Shown here piece after piece: positions 49,836 to 62,463 of a stretch of DNA of 64,000 bases. Where the stretch lies: contig NW_027441293.1 in NCBI RefSeq assembly GCF_949628215.1, positions 125,470-189,469 of the forward strand, read 5' to 3'. Positions within the stretch are counted from its first letter, which is position 1, and every line of letters begins with the position of its first letter. The notes under the pieces are model-generated. The model had not been told where the DNA came from. It saw only the letters and a program-made list of their open reading frames with translations, and did no database searches. Origin of the DNA: Phalacrocorax aristotelis. Its lineage: Eukaryota > Chordata > Aves > Suliformes > Phalacrocoracidae. A program made the position numbers and the translations under genes.

Positions 49836-50077
49836 CCCCGTGGTGAGTAATTTTGTTGCCATTAAATGGTGACAGTTGGAATGGAGAGAAAAAGTGCTGT
49901 TCTAAAAACTTCATGCCAGAACATAATACGGAGAAATAACTGTCTTGTCAAGGAAGAATGTATGGGAGGCATAACATTAAAGAAATAAAGTTTACTGTCT
50001 TCAAGAAGAAGAAGAAATTATTTGAGAGCATAGTACTGCTGCTGGATTTACTAAAAGTAGAAACAAGGCAAATTACA

Positions 50078-50165
50078 TGGTAGGTTGACCCCAGCTGGCA
50101 GCTAAGCCCCTCCCCAGCTGCTCGCTCACTCCCCCTGAGCGGGATGGGGGACAGCATTGGAAAGT
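50078..50165 (-). mobile_element. ERVL-type LTR end fragment
   Basis: GGTTGACCCCAGCTGGCAGCTAAGCCCCTCCCCAGCTGCTCGCTCACTCCCCC resembles the reverse complement of the 3' end of avian ERVL LTRs. Only the LTR end is present. Confidence 0.55.
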
Positions 50166-50261
50166 CATAAAAAATCAAGGGTCAGAACAAGGAATTTGTC
50201 TCAGGTTGCTTTCCTTCCTTGGCCTTTGCTGAGGGGACTGAATAACCTCCTCTTTTGATAG

Positions 50262-50350
50262 AGCCAGAGAATGGTTTGGGTTGGAAGGGACCTTAAAGAT
50301 CATCTAGTTCCAAACCCCTGCCATGGGCAGGGAAGGATGAATCTGTCCCT
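50262..50350 (-). mobile_element. Short CR1 3' end
   Basis: Reverse-strand CR1 terminus: GAGCCAGAGAATGGTTTGGGTTGGAAGGGACCTTAAAGATCATCTAGTTCC. Only about 90 bp, diverged. Confidence 0.7.
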
Positions 50351-50942
50351 GGGTGGGATCAAGCCACCAGCCTTTCAGTTAACAGCCAAATACGCTGGCC
50401 AATGGCACCACAGAGACTCCCAAAGTGAGCTGTGTAGTGCTTCCCATCGGCAGGCAGATGCTCGGCCATTTCCAGGGAAGCAGGGCTTTGTCACGTGTAA
50501 TGGTGACTTGAGAAGAGAAACACCATCACCCTGAATGTCCACCCTGCTTTCCCTGACCCCCAGACCTCCCCTCCATGGCATTTCTGGAAGCAGCCCTGTC
50601 TCGTTCCTGCCCACTGCAGACCAACCACCTGCAGTACAGTGCTGGGCACCAAACGCACTCCTCCTGCAGCCTTGCACAAGCGCTCCGACCTCAAAGAGCA
50701 CGGAGGTGCCTCGGGGAGGTCCTCCCCTCACCAAGGTGAGCTGCCTCAACTGGTGTGTTTAGGATGCATGAATGGTGACTGGAGAAACAGGGACATCCTT
50801 TGAGGATGAGATGAAAAGCCTGGAGAGCTTTTTAGCTCCTCAGTTAGTCATTAGGTAGTGATTGGCAGTGCCTACGGATGCAAGAGGCGGGTGGAGGGAA
50901 CTCTAGCAAGATCAAGGCGTTGGTTGAGGGTTTTAGCAAATA
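50351..50942. other. Unassigned right-arm-only sequence
   Basis: No gene, repeat family or duplicated partner was recognised. It lies between two CR1 fragments. Confidence 0.35.
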
Positions 50943-51612
50943 GGATCATAGAACCATAGAATCAATAAGATTGGAAAAGACCTCTAGGATCATCAGGTTG
51001 AACCATCAGCCCAACACTACCATGTGTGCTAAACCATGCCCTGAACTGCCATGTCTACACATTGTTTGAACACCTTCAGGGATGGCGACTCCACCACCTC
51101 TCTGGGCAGCCTCTTCCAATATCTGACCACTCTTTCAGCAAAGAAATTTTTCCTAATACCCAAATTAAATCTGCCCTGATGCATCTTGAAGCCATTTCCT
51201 CTCATTCTACACTAGTAACCTGAATGACCAACACCCACTTCACAACAGCCTCCTGTCAGGTACTTGTAGACAGCGATAAGGTCTCCCCTCAGCCTCCTCT
51301 TCTCCAGGCCAAACAACCCCAGGTCCCTCAACCTCTCCTCATATGACCTGCTCTCCAGACCCTTCCCCAGATCCGCTGCCCTTCTCTGGACACGCTTCAG
51401 CACCTCAGTGTCCTTCTTGCACTGAGGGGCCCAAAACTGAACACAATATGCAAGGTGTGACCTCACCAGTGCTGAGCACAGGGGCACCATCCCTGCCCTG
51501 ATCCTGCTGGCCACATTATTCCTGATACAAGCCCGGGTGCTGTTGGCCTCCTTGGCCACCTGGGCACTCCTCAGGTTGCAGGCAAGGCTTCCCTCGGGCA
51601 AGGAGGAGCTCT
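50943..51612 (-). mobile_element. CR1 LINE 3' fragment
   Basis: Reverse-strand CR1. The 3' end lies at 50,943 (ATCATAGAACCATAGAATCA, then GGAAAAGACCTCTAGGATCATC), then the UTR and the reverse-transcriptase C-terminal region up to about 51,612 (for example CTGAGGGGCCCAAAACTGAACACAATATG). It lies next to the FGFR3 piece and is absent from the left arm. Confidence 0.93.
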
Positions 51613-51644
51613 GAGCACATGGAAGCATCAACAGGGCAAACATA

Positions 51645-51856
51645 AGTTCTGTTTCTCCTTGAAATGCTCCTTCATTCTCTGATGCCTGCTCTTATTTGCT
51701 CATTTCCATTTCTTTCTCCCGTTGCAGAAGACTTGAGGAACGAGAGCGACTTTCTGGGAGAGCTGGTGTTTGGGGGTGGAGATACCGTTGAACTTTCCTG
51801 TGACAGCCAAGGCTCTTCTGTGTCTGTTTTCTGGTTTAAAGACGGTATCGGGACTC
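51645..51856 (+). pseudogene. FGFR3: FGFR3 fragment: intron end plus start of Ig-I exon
   Basis: After an intron-like stretch ending TTTCTCCCGTTGCAG (51,725) comes an open segment with ESDFLGELVFGGGDTVELSC and SVFWFKDGIG. This matches the first immunoglobulin domain of fibroblast growth factor receptor 3: acidic start, ELVFGxGDxVELSC with the domain's first cysteine, and the tryptophan-bearing WFKDG strand. The match stops near 51,852-51,858, where antisense ERV integrase-end sequence begins. The rest of the domain and gene are absent. The left arm keeps only the last about 30 bp of it (up to 37,971). It is a fragment, not a working receptor. Family call is from memory of vertebrate FGFR3. 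Confidence 0.75.
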
Positions 51857-52860
51857 GTCCATCCTCCTGCATCACCCCCAAGTGCACCCAGGTCCTCGAG
51901 CAAAAGCAGTGCCACGAATGGGTTTGCCTTTGCCTGAGGCAGGAAGAACCCAGACTGTTTTCCCCAACTTATTTTTTACGTGCACTACAGGGACTCTGTC
52001 CCCTTCCACAGTGCGTAAGGGGGCTGCCTGGGCAGGGCCAGCTCGACTGGCAGATCCCCTCATGCTGACTAACCAGGTGGCTTTGGCTAAATGTGTATCC
52101 CAGTGTTTAACTGTTCCACCCCCATTTCTCTCATTCTATTCTTTAACAGTCCGTTGCATCTTTCCATTTTCCCAGAGGCTGGTGCGTGACAGGGGGTGTG
52201 ATACACCCGCTCCATGCCGTGCCCTTTGGCCCAGGTGTCTGTGAGGGTGTTTCAGAAATGAGTCCCATTGTCTGACTCAGTTCTCTCTGGGGTGCCATGT
52301 CGCCACAGGACTTGGACTTGTTTTTCGAGCCCCAGGAGAGTGATCCGGGCGGTGGTGTGGGGCACGGGGTATGTTTCCAGCCAGCCGGGCGTTGCTTCCA
52401 CCATTGTAAGCACATGGCGCTTGCCTTGGCGGCTCTGTGGGAGTGTGATATAGTCAATCTGCCGGGCCTGCCCATATCTGTATTTCAGCCATGGTCCACG
52501 TCCGATGCTTCCCCACAAGGCGACAGGACGCATCAGTGAGCAGGGCACACTGCTGCTCATTTTCTGGCAGTTTGTTCCACAGTGGGGCCTCTTCAGCACG
52601 TGGCACCCCCTCCTCTGGGGATATTCCAAAGCCTTTGCCCTCTGCCCAGTCCATGGTCACTTCCAGGATTCCTGGGCGACTGGGGTTTCCTATTCAAGCC
52701 CGCTGGGTGATCAGTGCGACCCATTTACTCCATGTAGCACCACTCTGTGCTAATCCCACCTGGCACTGCTTGTGGTTCTCCCGAGTGCGGGGGGCTTTGA
52801 AGAGCTCTTGGCGCACAATGGGCACCCAGCCTCTGTTCGCACCATACCCGATAGTCGCTC
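51857..52860 (-). mobile_element. Endogenous retrovirus pol remnant (right arm)
   Basis: Counterpart of 37,131-37,965 in inverted orientation. It has the same RNase H-like to integrase-core join (integrase piece about 52,252-52,475). It also retains an integrase C-terminal stretch (about 51,872-52,063) that the left arm has partly lost. Frame breaks and the internal gap are shared with the left arm, so the element was already defective before the duplication. Confidence 0.8.
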
Positions 52861-52869
52861 ATGGGCTCT

Positions 52870-53050
52870 TCCCTGAGCCGGTCACACACCGACTTCCTGC
52901 ATCCTTCTCTTCCTGCCTATTAACATTACAATTGTAGTATCAAACTACCAGCAATCAGGCTTGCACTAATAATCCATGGTTTCGTCTGGGTTTAAACCAA
53001 GTTCGAGAGCAAGGCACACCACACCGATGGCTGCTGTGGGATAAGCCTGC
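52870..53050 (-). repeat. Repeat block flanking the ERV fragment, right copy
   Basis: Partner of 36,955-37,130 and related to 2,613-2,812. It lies between the ERV pol remnant and the 3' end of the right ELYS-like gene. Confidence 0.55.
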
Positions 53051-53188
53051 TCTTGAACCACACCGGGTGATGCACAGCCCAGGAGTGAGTGACCTGAACC
53101 AACAGGCACATCAGGAACCGTCACCTGCATTTTTCCCTCTACCTCACGTATGGGTCACCCACACAGCTCAGTGCATTGGAAAACGCTT

Positions 53189-53194
53189 TTTATT
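53189..53194 (-). terminator. Poly(A) signal of the right ELYS-like gene
   Basis: TTTATT on the + strand (AATAAA on the - strand), 67 bp past the phase-0 stop at 53,261 and overlapping the alternative-frame stop, as in the left copy. Confidence 0.5.
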
Positions 53195-53260
53195 TGAGGA
53201 ACAGCTGTAATTCAGAAGGAACCGCAGAACATTTCTCTCCGAGCATCTCAAAGGCACTCG

Positions 53261-56200
53261 TTATCTTGACTGCTTTGGTGAGAACAGCATTCCTGCGATG
53301 GAAACCTGCAAGTTTTGCACAGAAGACAAAAGTACCAACAACATAAGAAACAAATGCAATCTTACTACGTGAAATTCTATTCTTTTCTTGCATTTTCCAA
53401 TTGGCCTAGACTAAGAGGTCCAAATATACCAGAACTGAGGTTGATTTGGCCACACCACCTGTAGGAAAAACATCTGACAGCTACAGGCCTCTTTCCTGCT
53501 CTTTATCGTTCTGCCTATTTTTAAGTAAATAAGGCAGAAACAAAGCAGAAACATGGCAGCAAGTGGGAAAAGGTTACTATTTGATCACACAATCAAGTCT
53601 AGCAGGATCCATACACCAATAGCTTGATGGTAATCAGGGTTTTAGTTTTAGCCATCTTAAATTCTCTAAACATATTTACCATAATATAAATATATGTTTT
53701 TTGCATAACAAACATTATCATAACAGAAAAACTCTCTCTCAACTGGGTTTCTGCTCATTTCCTACCCATAACTCTCTAACTTTGGCCAACACACGACTGC
53801 TGAAAGGTGCCCGTGGATGCACATTTCCTGTATTAGCTGGTTTTGTTACTGTTGAGAATGGCTTTGGTCTTGCAGCTGTAAAGCACGAGGGAAAAACGAT
53901 CAGCCTTGTGCAATCAATGCGATGGTTAGTTGTGCGTTATATTCCCCCCCTAAAAATTACCTTCTCTTGGTCCGGACGAAGGCAGATGGTAAGGCTTGGC
54001 TCTCTCTACAGCCAGCTGCCTCTGACCTCTAGGAAGGGTCTTGCCGTGCTGGGCCGAGAGAGAATTTCTGGCAACTGCTCTCTGTCTCCAGCGAGGAGCA
54101 CGATCATTCTGGTGAACAAAAAGCGTAAAGCAAGAAGTTTCACCCTGTATCTTTAGCCAAGTGGAAGGAAGACTAGAATAATAGCAGAACCTACAACTTT
54201 AAGGTAAAACCATGCCGGCACCCTGCAGAACCTCATTCTGACACACTTGTCAGCACCCACAAGTTTCACGTGGCTGACAAAACAGCAGCCTTTCCCTTGT
54301 TTTTCCTGAAACGCCACTGCCCCAGGTGACTGAATCTCCAGGGCAGCGGCGGGTTACGTTGGACAAGAGGAAGTGAGGATTAAAATGAGGAAGAGAAAGC
54401 TACCTACACACCCCTTCCCCCTGGATGGAAGCTTTCAAATGCAGGACCTCAACCTTCCAGAACCACCCCATAAGTTTGCTTCCCTGGAGAACTATGGTTC
54501 CGGAAAGCAGCACATGGATCACAGAACCACAACAGAAGTTCACATAACACAGAATTTGATATGGCTACTTTGAGATACAGAAGTTAGGTAAGAATTTCTG
54601 TCCAAAAAGTGGTAAAATGAAAGCTGTGGAATTGCAGACCTCACGCTATAACTTGAGGAAATAATAAAAACATCAACCCATGATGCAAATGTTGCCTGTG
54701 GGTTGGCACCCAGAGCTGCGTGTGAGATACAGGAGATGACATACAACACACTCTTCATTCCACAGTGACCCAAACAACTTCCAATCATCTGAACCCTGCA
54801 TAACGTACGTCCCTGAATAACTGAATGGTAAGAGTGGCTGACAGGAGATACTTATTTAATCCTTAGACACAAACTGTTCGAAGTGGAGTCAACAACAGCC
54901 TGGAACACAGAATTTCCAACTGCACGGGGTAGCTCTGGAGTAGTGACACATTCTGTTCAACTTTTAGGTTCAGCTGTAACGTAAGGTGCAGAGGCTTATT
55001 GCAAGTATTTCAAAGAAGGGTGTGATAAAGAAAGCAGGATTCTTACTGAGCGCTGTTAAACCGGTCAGTAACCCCTGAGAGAAACTGGCACACTTGGCAG
55101 GACTTTTACGCTTACCATGAGATGAACGTTCGTCGCCTGGTTCAGCCGTGCTGCTGCCATACAGTTGGCACGCTGCAGATGCCGGGCTAAAAGAATTTCA
55201 TGAATCCGTAAAAATTTCTCCAAACACTTCTATGAGAAATAACACATTTTAAAACATATATGATGACCCTGCCTCTTCTCTTGGCAAAGAAGGGATTCAG
55301 ATTTTCCTCTTGCCCACACTTACTTGTTCAGAGTCTGTGAAAGGCAGCCTCAGGAAGTCTCCCACTAGTCCCATCTCCCGACAGATGTCATACATGTCTT
55401 TTAATAGCTCTTCCTCCTTTAACTGAGCGGTGTCTTCCTGCAGCAGAGCCCAAGCCTCCGCCATGCACCTGTAGTTAATTTTTTGAGATGTAAAGGCGTA
55501 TTAATAGTATAACTAAAAAGATGCCCCACAGTTATTGTGCTCAAAGTTTAAAGGAAATTTAGGGGATTGTGATTTCTAGTGTTTGTTCTCCACCTTTCAC
55601 AGTATTTCAATGCCAAAATGGTGGCAGATATTTCTTTACCTATTGGACAACAGCACAGTGAGGAAAAGTCGCTCTTCACAACTGCTTGCGAATGGTGGCT
55701 TCATCACCTGCATGTATCTGAGGGCTCGCCCATGCTCTCCTTGGCACATGAGGGACCGAAGAATTCTCACGTGTTGCCACGACACAGGTTTGGTTGTAGC
55801 TGGGTGAAAGAGCAGGGCCAGGGAATTCTGCAGAAGGTGGAGATCAGGTTTACTAAGATCACAGAATCCCAGGTTGGAAGGGACCTCAGCAATCATCTAG
55901 CCCAACCTTTCTGGGAAGAGCCCAGTCTAGACAAGATGGCCCAGCACCCTGTCCAGACAACTCTTGACGGTGTCCAACGTGGCCAAGTCAACCACGTCCC
56001 TGGGGAGATTATTCCAACGGTGACTGTCCTCAGTGTGAAAAATTTCCCTCTGGTGGCCAGTCGGAATCTCCCCAAGAGCAACCTGTGTCCATCCCCCTTG
56101 TCCTCTCTATGGGACTCCGTGTAAAAAGGGAGTCTCCACCTTCTTTGTAGCTACCCCCTAAGTCCTGGTACACGGGGATGAGATCCCCTCTGAGCCTCCT

Positions 56201-59200
56201 TTTCTCAAGGCTGAACAAACCCAGCTCTCCCAGCCCATCCTCGTATGGCAGCTTCCCAGTCCTCTGATCATCCTGGTGGCCCCTCTCTGGGCCCCTTCCA
56301 GCCTGGCCACAGCCTGTTTGTATAGAGGGGATCAGACTGGACACACAAGCACACAACAAAACTGTTCAAAAGTTTCTTCAGTAAGGGTGAATGTCCCTGA
56401 TACCGGACAGGTAAATATACATTCTTTACTATTTGCAGGAAAAAAAAATCAGTTAGCCATACAGAAAAAAACCAGAGTCTTTTAAAAGGAGTGATTCACA
56501 CTCGGCTAGGGTAACCAAATCCCCATAGGCAAACATCACTTCTTATAAATACAAGTTATTCTCCCAGACAGGTTGTATTAAAATTGTGACAGGCAAAGAG
56601 CAACCTTCAGCATCAGAAGGAACATGAATTAGATTGAAGAGTCACTTTTGCGGTCTTCTGTCTCAAATCTTGCTGCCAGGATGGTCGTTTGACTATTTAA
56701 AGTACCCAAACCACTGCTTTTGAGAAAGCGCTCGACTGCTCTGCTGAGAACAACCTGAACAGACGGCTTTGGCAATTCACATCTCAAGCATTATTAACGC
56801 TGACTTCTTCATTGTCTTAATCCATTTCCTCTCAACGTAATTAAAACCAAACTGCAGATCATCACGTATTGCTGAAGGTGCTGCTGAAGCAGGATTACAA
56901 AAGAAGCTTCCCATGTTTTATCACCTGTTATTAGCTAAGCACCAGGTTTTTAAAGTCATTTGCTAGATCATAGCCTTGCACTACAACGTATGCCTAACTA
57001 AACTGTCACATGCTTACTTCATAGTCCTTGTGGTCTAGAAGCCAAAATCCTTGGATAAGCTTAACAAGGCCCGAAGGGATGGCAAAGGCAGCTGCGAAGG
57101 AGTCGACGGAAGTTTCTGTTTTGTTCGGAAAGGAATGCATGATGTCTAGCAGCAAGTAAATTGTCTGATATCAAGTATCTAATTAAGGCTGATAAATTTG
57201 CAAGACCAACAATTTATCACATGAAATAATATTATTCCTATGATTAATATAATAGGAATAAATAATAAAAGGAAATAAGAATAACATAGTGGTAGGACGC
57301 AGAAAATACTCATGTATTAGTCTTGCCGTTTTATGCTGTTGCAACCTGAAGATAGTCAGGCCCTAACAACAAAATTGCATTCTGAATAAATAACCAGAAA
57401 GACAGACTCTTTGATTTCTCTAAGGCATTCAGAAAGGTTGCCTTTCGATATTTAAACAGTTCTGTTGGAAACTCAGGCTCCCTCTTTAGTCACTGCAGCC
57501 ACCAGCTGGACATTCAAAACACGAGAACGGCCAATGCTTGATTATTAAAGCAAACAAATTCTACAGTTGGTTTCTTCCCTCCTTTCCAGCGTATATAAAA
57601 CAAGTGAAATTAGGGTGTCCTTACAGCACAGCTTAGCTCTGAATGATTAAAACTGGATTTAAACCAGTATGTGGATCACTCATCGGCAGTGTCACTTTCT
57701 CTTTCTGACAGCTGGTTTGGGGGGTCTATTCTCATCAGAGAGCTCCGGGGTGCAACAGCTTTAAAGCCCCTGCTCTCTAGGCTCCCCTCTCGGCTCAGGC
57801 AACAAACAACCAAAGCAACACAGTGTATTTCGGCAGCTTAAAAATTCAGTTTCTGCCCAATGGCTTTTCCCTTCTCTCTCTCTATTATTCTGTGTGCCTG
57901 CACTTGTAACAGCACAAAAGCAAGCCCTCTTAGCTGTGCTGGAAAATGGATGATTTCAGCAAAATCAGGTCCTGGTAAACCGCTGTCAGAAATCCTTTTG
58001 CTCTGAAGCAGCACATTCTAGTGCATCGCTCGAGGAAGCAGCTGTTTGCTACAGCTATGGGTGCTTCAAAAATGAAAAACAGTTTACATTTTGAGAAAAT
58101 CTAGGGGAGCTTTCTACCTTTAACATTGCTTAGTAGACCTGTTTTCTCACATCAGAAAAGACTTTGCAACAAAACATTTTAAAAATTCCTAAAAAATCCA
58201 CAGTACAAAGAAATCAAACAATGCTTCTGTCTGCGACTTAATTCTTAACTACACGTGTTCATCCGCAGTGTGTTTGAAGCACAAATTAGAAAATGCATCG
58301 AACACGTAGGTGACAGACATTTCAGACCCCTGATGCGCGTATACTGGAGGTGTAACAGAAATAACTCCAAGGGATACGATTGCATGCTTGTGGCTTTCTT
58401 CAACACCTTCTAGCAAATAGAGCTCCAGCAGTGCCTGGAATGAAAAGGTAGAAGCTTTTTAAAACTCCTCTCTTTGAGAAATCATTGGCTTTGCGGGAGG
58501 GCTGGGCTGGGGCTGGGGTTTGTTGTGGCTGTTGTTGTTGCCTTCAGCGAACACAACACTCACCCGTAAACTAGGAGGTGGGTATTTCCCCGTTCCTCCT
58601 TCATCTCTCTGCCACAACTTCTCAACTCGGTCTCCTAACTGGGAAACCATGCCATCGACCATCAGGCAGTCAGAGTCCCATTTTCTTCTGGAACAAAACC
58701 TAGCGAGGATTTGCACAGAGGAAAACACTAATTCTGGCCTCTCAGTGTCACAGATTTCCTCCAGCCAAAACAAACCCAGCTAAAGCTCCCACGACTCCAA
58801 GAAAGGAACAAACAGACAAAGGCATGATCGTGACTTGAAATAGACTGGAAAGAAATTTTGGAGTCAGGTGAAAGGTGCTCATTAGATCCTAGTGAATTAT
58901 TAAAGGAGCTCCAAATAGGAATCCAAAAAGCTCCCTTATTAAGGGGAAAGTTGCAGCGACCTTTTAGTTTTCAGGTTTTCTTTTGTGCCGCATTACTTGT
59001 AATACAAGGGCAGTGTGAGCAAAGCTAACCCAAACCCCACGCCTCCAGTGGGAGCGTTCCCACACACAGCGGTGAGACCACAGCACGGAAATGTCAGGCT
59101 TTGGTCTCAGCACCTCGCTTTTGTTACTGAAAAACAGTCACGGTCAGAAAGCTGAGCCCACAGCTGAATTCTGGTATCACCTGAAGCAGCACGTTTGTGC

Positions 59201-62200
59201 CTCTGCACATGCCATCACAGTGACGGAGGGCTGGCCTGTTAAACACGGCATTGCTCAGAAGCCCATCGCAGGCTCCTGCGGGCTGCGACGCCAGCCTTTC
59301 ATTTCCCGAGGAGGACGAGCAGAAGCAGCACGCTGGAGGTGGTGCTTCTAAGGAGCCCGTGAGCCTGTACGAGAGTTACCTGAGAAGGACGCGCAGGAAG
59401 AGGAGCTTGAAAGCCAACGCCTGACATAGAGCAGCTTCCACCTGGACTCCTCCTGCTGCACCTTGCTCACGGTGCCACAGCCACGGCTACTTGAGGACTT
59501 TCTTTAGGTTACAGAACAGTTGCCAAAGAAAAATCTGTTCTCACCGAACCCAAGGCACATCACCATTATGCTCATGAGCCAGCCCAGGAAAGGCAGTTCC
59601 CGTGAGGAAGGCACTTTTATCCAGTAGCCAGGAGCGCGCTGGCTGTGCCAGCTGCATGTGACTCTGCCCATCTCCTTCAATGACACCGCGGTGCTTGGGA
59701 GTAGGAGATTTGGGCCAATCCCCTTATCGCCATCTATCACTGGTCATTGAGAGAGATTATTTTTGCTTTGTTTTTTGGTTTTTTTTTTCTAAAACATGCT
59801 TTCTTCTGTGTCCAGAACAATTGCTCTGCAAAGGCCGTGCCTGGCTGACCTGGCCGTGACTGATCCTGTCCTCACCACACGACCTTTTCCAGTGGTAACA
59901 AATGACACAGAATTGCCAATGAATTACGTGCACGTCAAAACAATGATGATACCAACAAAGGGCACTAAGCAGAGGTATATATCAACATTTCAACACAGGA
60001 AAGGAACCTCTCTGTTCAGCAGGACACACGCATCACTCCAGTCAAGAGTGTTGCCAGCAAACGCATGAAGCATAGCAAATACAGCTGCTGATGGAAAAGC
60101 CACTTGCTGCCGCTTCTAAATTTGCAGCGGAACTGCTCTAGAGCTTTCCTGCACGTCCTACCTTGATAAACACTCCAGTTTCTGTCGATGACCAGCGTAG
60201 TAGCTCCGAATCAGAGGATAATTGTAGAAAGGTCTAGAGAAACGCATCTCATCACCTACAGGCAATAAATAAGAAGTAAGTTAAAGAAGTCATATCACAT
60301 TTTCAACCTACAGTTTTTGACTAAAAAGACAGAAGAACACACAAGCTGAGCATCAAAAGCACAGGCCAGCCTCCGACTTTGAAAGAAGCCCATCCTCCTT
60401 CTGCCTTTGCTAAAAGAGACCTACGACACAGGAGTCAATTCCTCCTTGTCCTAAGTGCCATTTCAAGCTTACAGGTGATGTAGCATCCAGAACATGTAGT
60501 GTCAGCTGAAGTTCACTCTAAAAAAAAAACCCCAATTCTCAAAGGGAATGGGTTTTTAAACATGTCATGTGAACATGCGTAAGACAGTTAAGGCTGACAA
60601 TAGGGTTTATAACCCATCCAAATGATGAACTATTTCCAAGGTGTATTTTTTCCTCAAACAATCCATAAAAAGTTCAAAACACGCACGTCAGGCTTTTACT
60701 GTAAAATCAAGCATTCCCGTGTTGGTGCTTTAGGAGTTACTTGTTTACAATCCCAAGGATTTCAAGCTGTGGGCACGAGCAACTCCTTCACTCAGAGGCT
60801 TAGTGCTGTTTCTGAGAAACACCCTGGAAAGAAACTGCTTCCATCATTCTACACGACGGAGTTGAAAAAACAGTGAAATCTCAATTTCAGCAGCAGAACT
60901 TCAGCATCTGCTGTCACTGAACCGGCACGACTTGGTGTTGATGAAGCCTTGACAAAACCATGGGGAAGCACGTGTTCATAGGAAGCACCGACTGCTACAG
61001 GTGCTTGACAGTTTAGGCTTACCTGAGCCCTCTGGCAGGAGACGGGACCCACAGAACCAGAGGACCACTCGTGCATACAAAGCTGCGAGGCTGGTCACCG
61101 CCAGCTTGTTTGTCAGGTCTGCAAAACATGAAAAGAAGCTTAAGAGGACTGTTGGTGTGCAATTTCTTTTGTTTTTTATAAAACTCCCCTCATTGCACTA
61201 AAGAGAAAGTAGAAAAATAACACGGTAGGAATCTTTGCCTGTGCATTTTTCACTCCGTATCACTTCCTTAACTGAAGAAAAAGCCCACAATCACAAGCAA
61301 CCCCTACAAAGAAGAAGATTCACTAAAGGTTTAATAAAAAAAAGTGAAGTCGGAACTACTAAATCCACTCATGGATAAGGCACCTGTTCTTCACGTAGCA
61401 GAGAGGTTTACTCTAGCAAAGGGATTTTCTCTTTTCTCCTCAATATGCCAGGAACAAGTTCTAATAGAAACAGCTACAGAAACTCATGCAACTCACTTCA
61501 CATGTTACTCATTTAGGCTTCCTCTCTGATTTTAGTAATTTCCAGCCCAATATTTGCATGCAATTACGCACTGCTAGCTGACAATCAAAGGGAGTATTTG
61601 TCACAGTGCCACATCCCGTTGCTGTAATTTCAAGCCGGGTGCTTGCACAGCTCCTTGCTGAACGCAGCCTCCCCACCCACTCGCACGAGCTCCCCAACAA
61701 ACTCGTGCCCTGAACTCAACGCGCGTTAAGTGGCAGCCCCAACCCCTCCCATTTAAGCCCCTTCTCCCCGCTACATTTGACTTTCTGCCAATCAGCAAAA
61801 CCAACAACAGCTCCTCTTTCCACAATTACAGCCCCAGCATCGTTCCAAATCTTCATAAGACACACCAGAGAGTTAGAAATACTGTGACAAACCTTTTCCA
61901 GCGAGCTCTTGTGCCTCTGTTAGAAAACAGTTTAAGACTCTGCTAAGGTTGCTCAAAAGCAACTGGCGGTGCTGCAGAGCCTGTAACCTCTGCGGGTCAG
62001 TGGAGCTGCAGGAGCCGTCAAACAGCGCAACACCTTTTCAAGAACAAGTATGAAATCGTTAGCCTACAGAGCCATTTCAGAGTTTCAAAGTGCACTTCCA
62101 GATCTGCGGGCAAGACCATCTACCAGCAGATCACTGAATAAGCTCAACTGGAAAGACTGATTCTAGGTTTGCAGCATGGCTGCACTAGTACTCACAGATT

Positions 62201-62463
62201 TGCTCAAATGCGCCTTTTGTATAGATCACTCTGCTCCACGTCCAGTCAAGGGCCAACTCTAAATTAGCAGCAGAACTTGGCTGCTCTTTAAAAAGAGAGA
62301 ACAAAAAAGAAATGAATCAAGAATTCCAAACGAAGAAACCATGCAACATAAAAACCACATAACAAGTCTTACCTTTAGATGTCCAAAGCTTAATGCAGCC
62401 AGTCAGAAGCCCTACAGAACCTGTCTGGGCAGCAGCTGACAAGACCGCCTCTAACTGCTCCTC
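53261..62463 (-). CDS. AHCTF1: ELYS-like nucleoporin, right copy (exons 12-25 in window)
   Basis: Second copy of the ELYS-like gene, converging on the first. Exons, high to low: 62373-62463, 62196-62285, 61893-62033, 61023-61118, 60162-60255, 58564-58687, 58378-58434, 57018-57164, 55640-55827, 55324-55468, 55116-55229, 53961-54108, 53766-53875, last 53261-53305. Splice sites and phases match the left copy and no stops are seen. Earlier exons would lie beyond 64,000. At several codons this copy is closer to the ELYS family: HSFPNKTE (left HPFPTKTE), KLIQGFWL (left KLIRGFWL), [11 protein letters not shown] (left [11 protein letters not shown]), NDRAPR (left NDCAPR) and LLLSNLS (left LLLGNLS). 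A poly(A) signal lies at 53,189-53,194. Like the left copy it ends without the C-terminal chromatin-binding region. If either copy is functional, this one is the better candidate. Confidence 0.85.
55858..56342 (-). mobile_element. CR1 LINE fragment unique to the right arm
   Basis: Reverse-strand CR1 from its 3' end (ATCACAGAATCCCAGGTTGGAAGGGACCTC) through the UTR (GGGGAGATTATTCCAACGG) to GCCTGGCCACAGCCTGTTTG. The left arm at about 33,690-33,705 has no CR1. It lies in the intron just upstream, in gene order, of the exon at 55,640-55,827, antisense to nothing and sense to the - strand gene. Confidence 0.93.
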
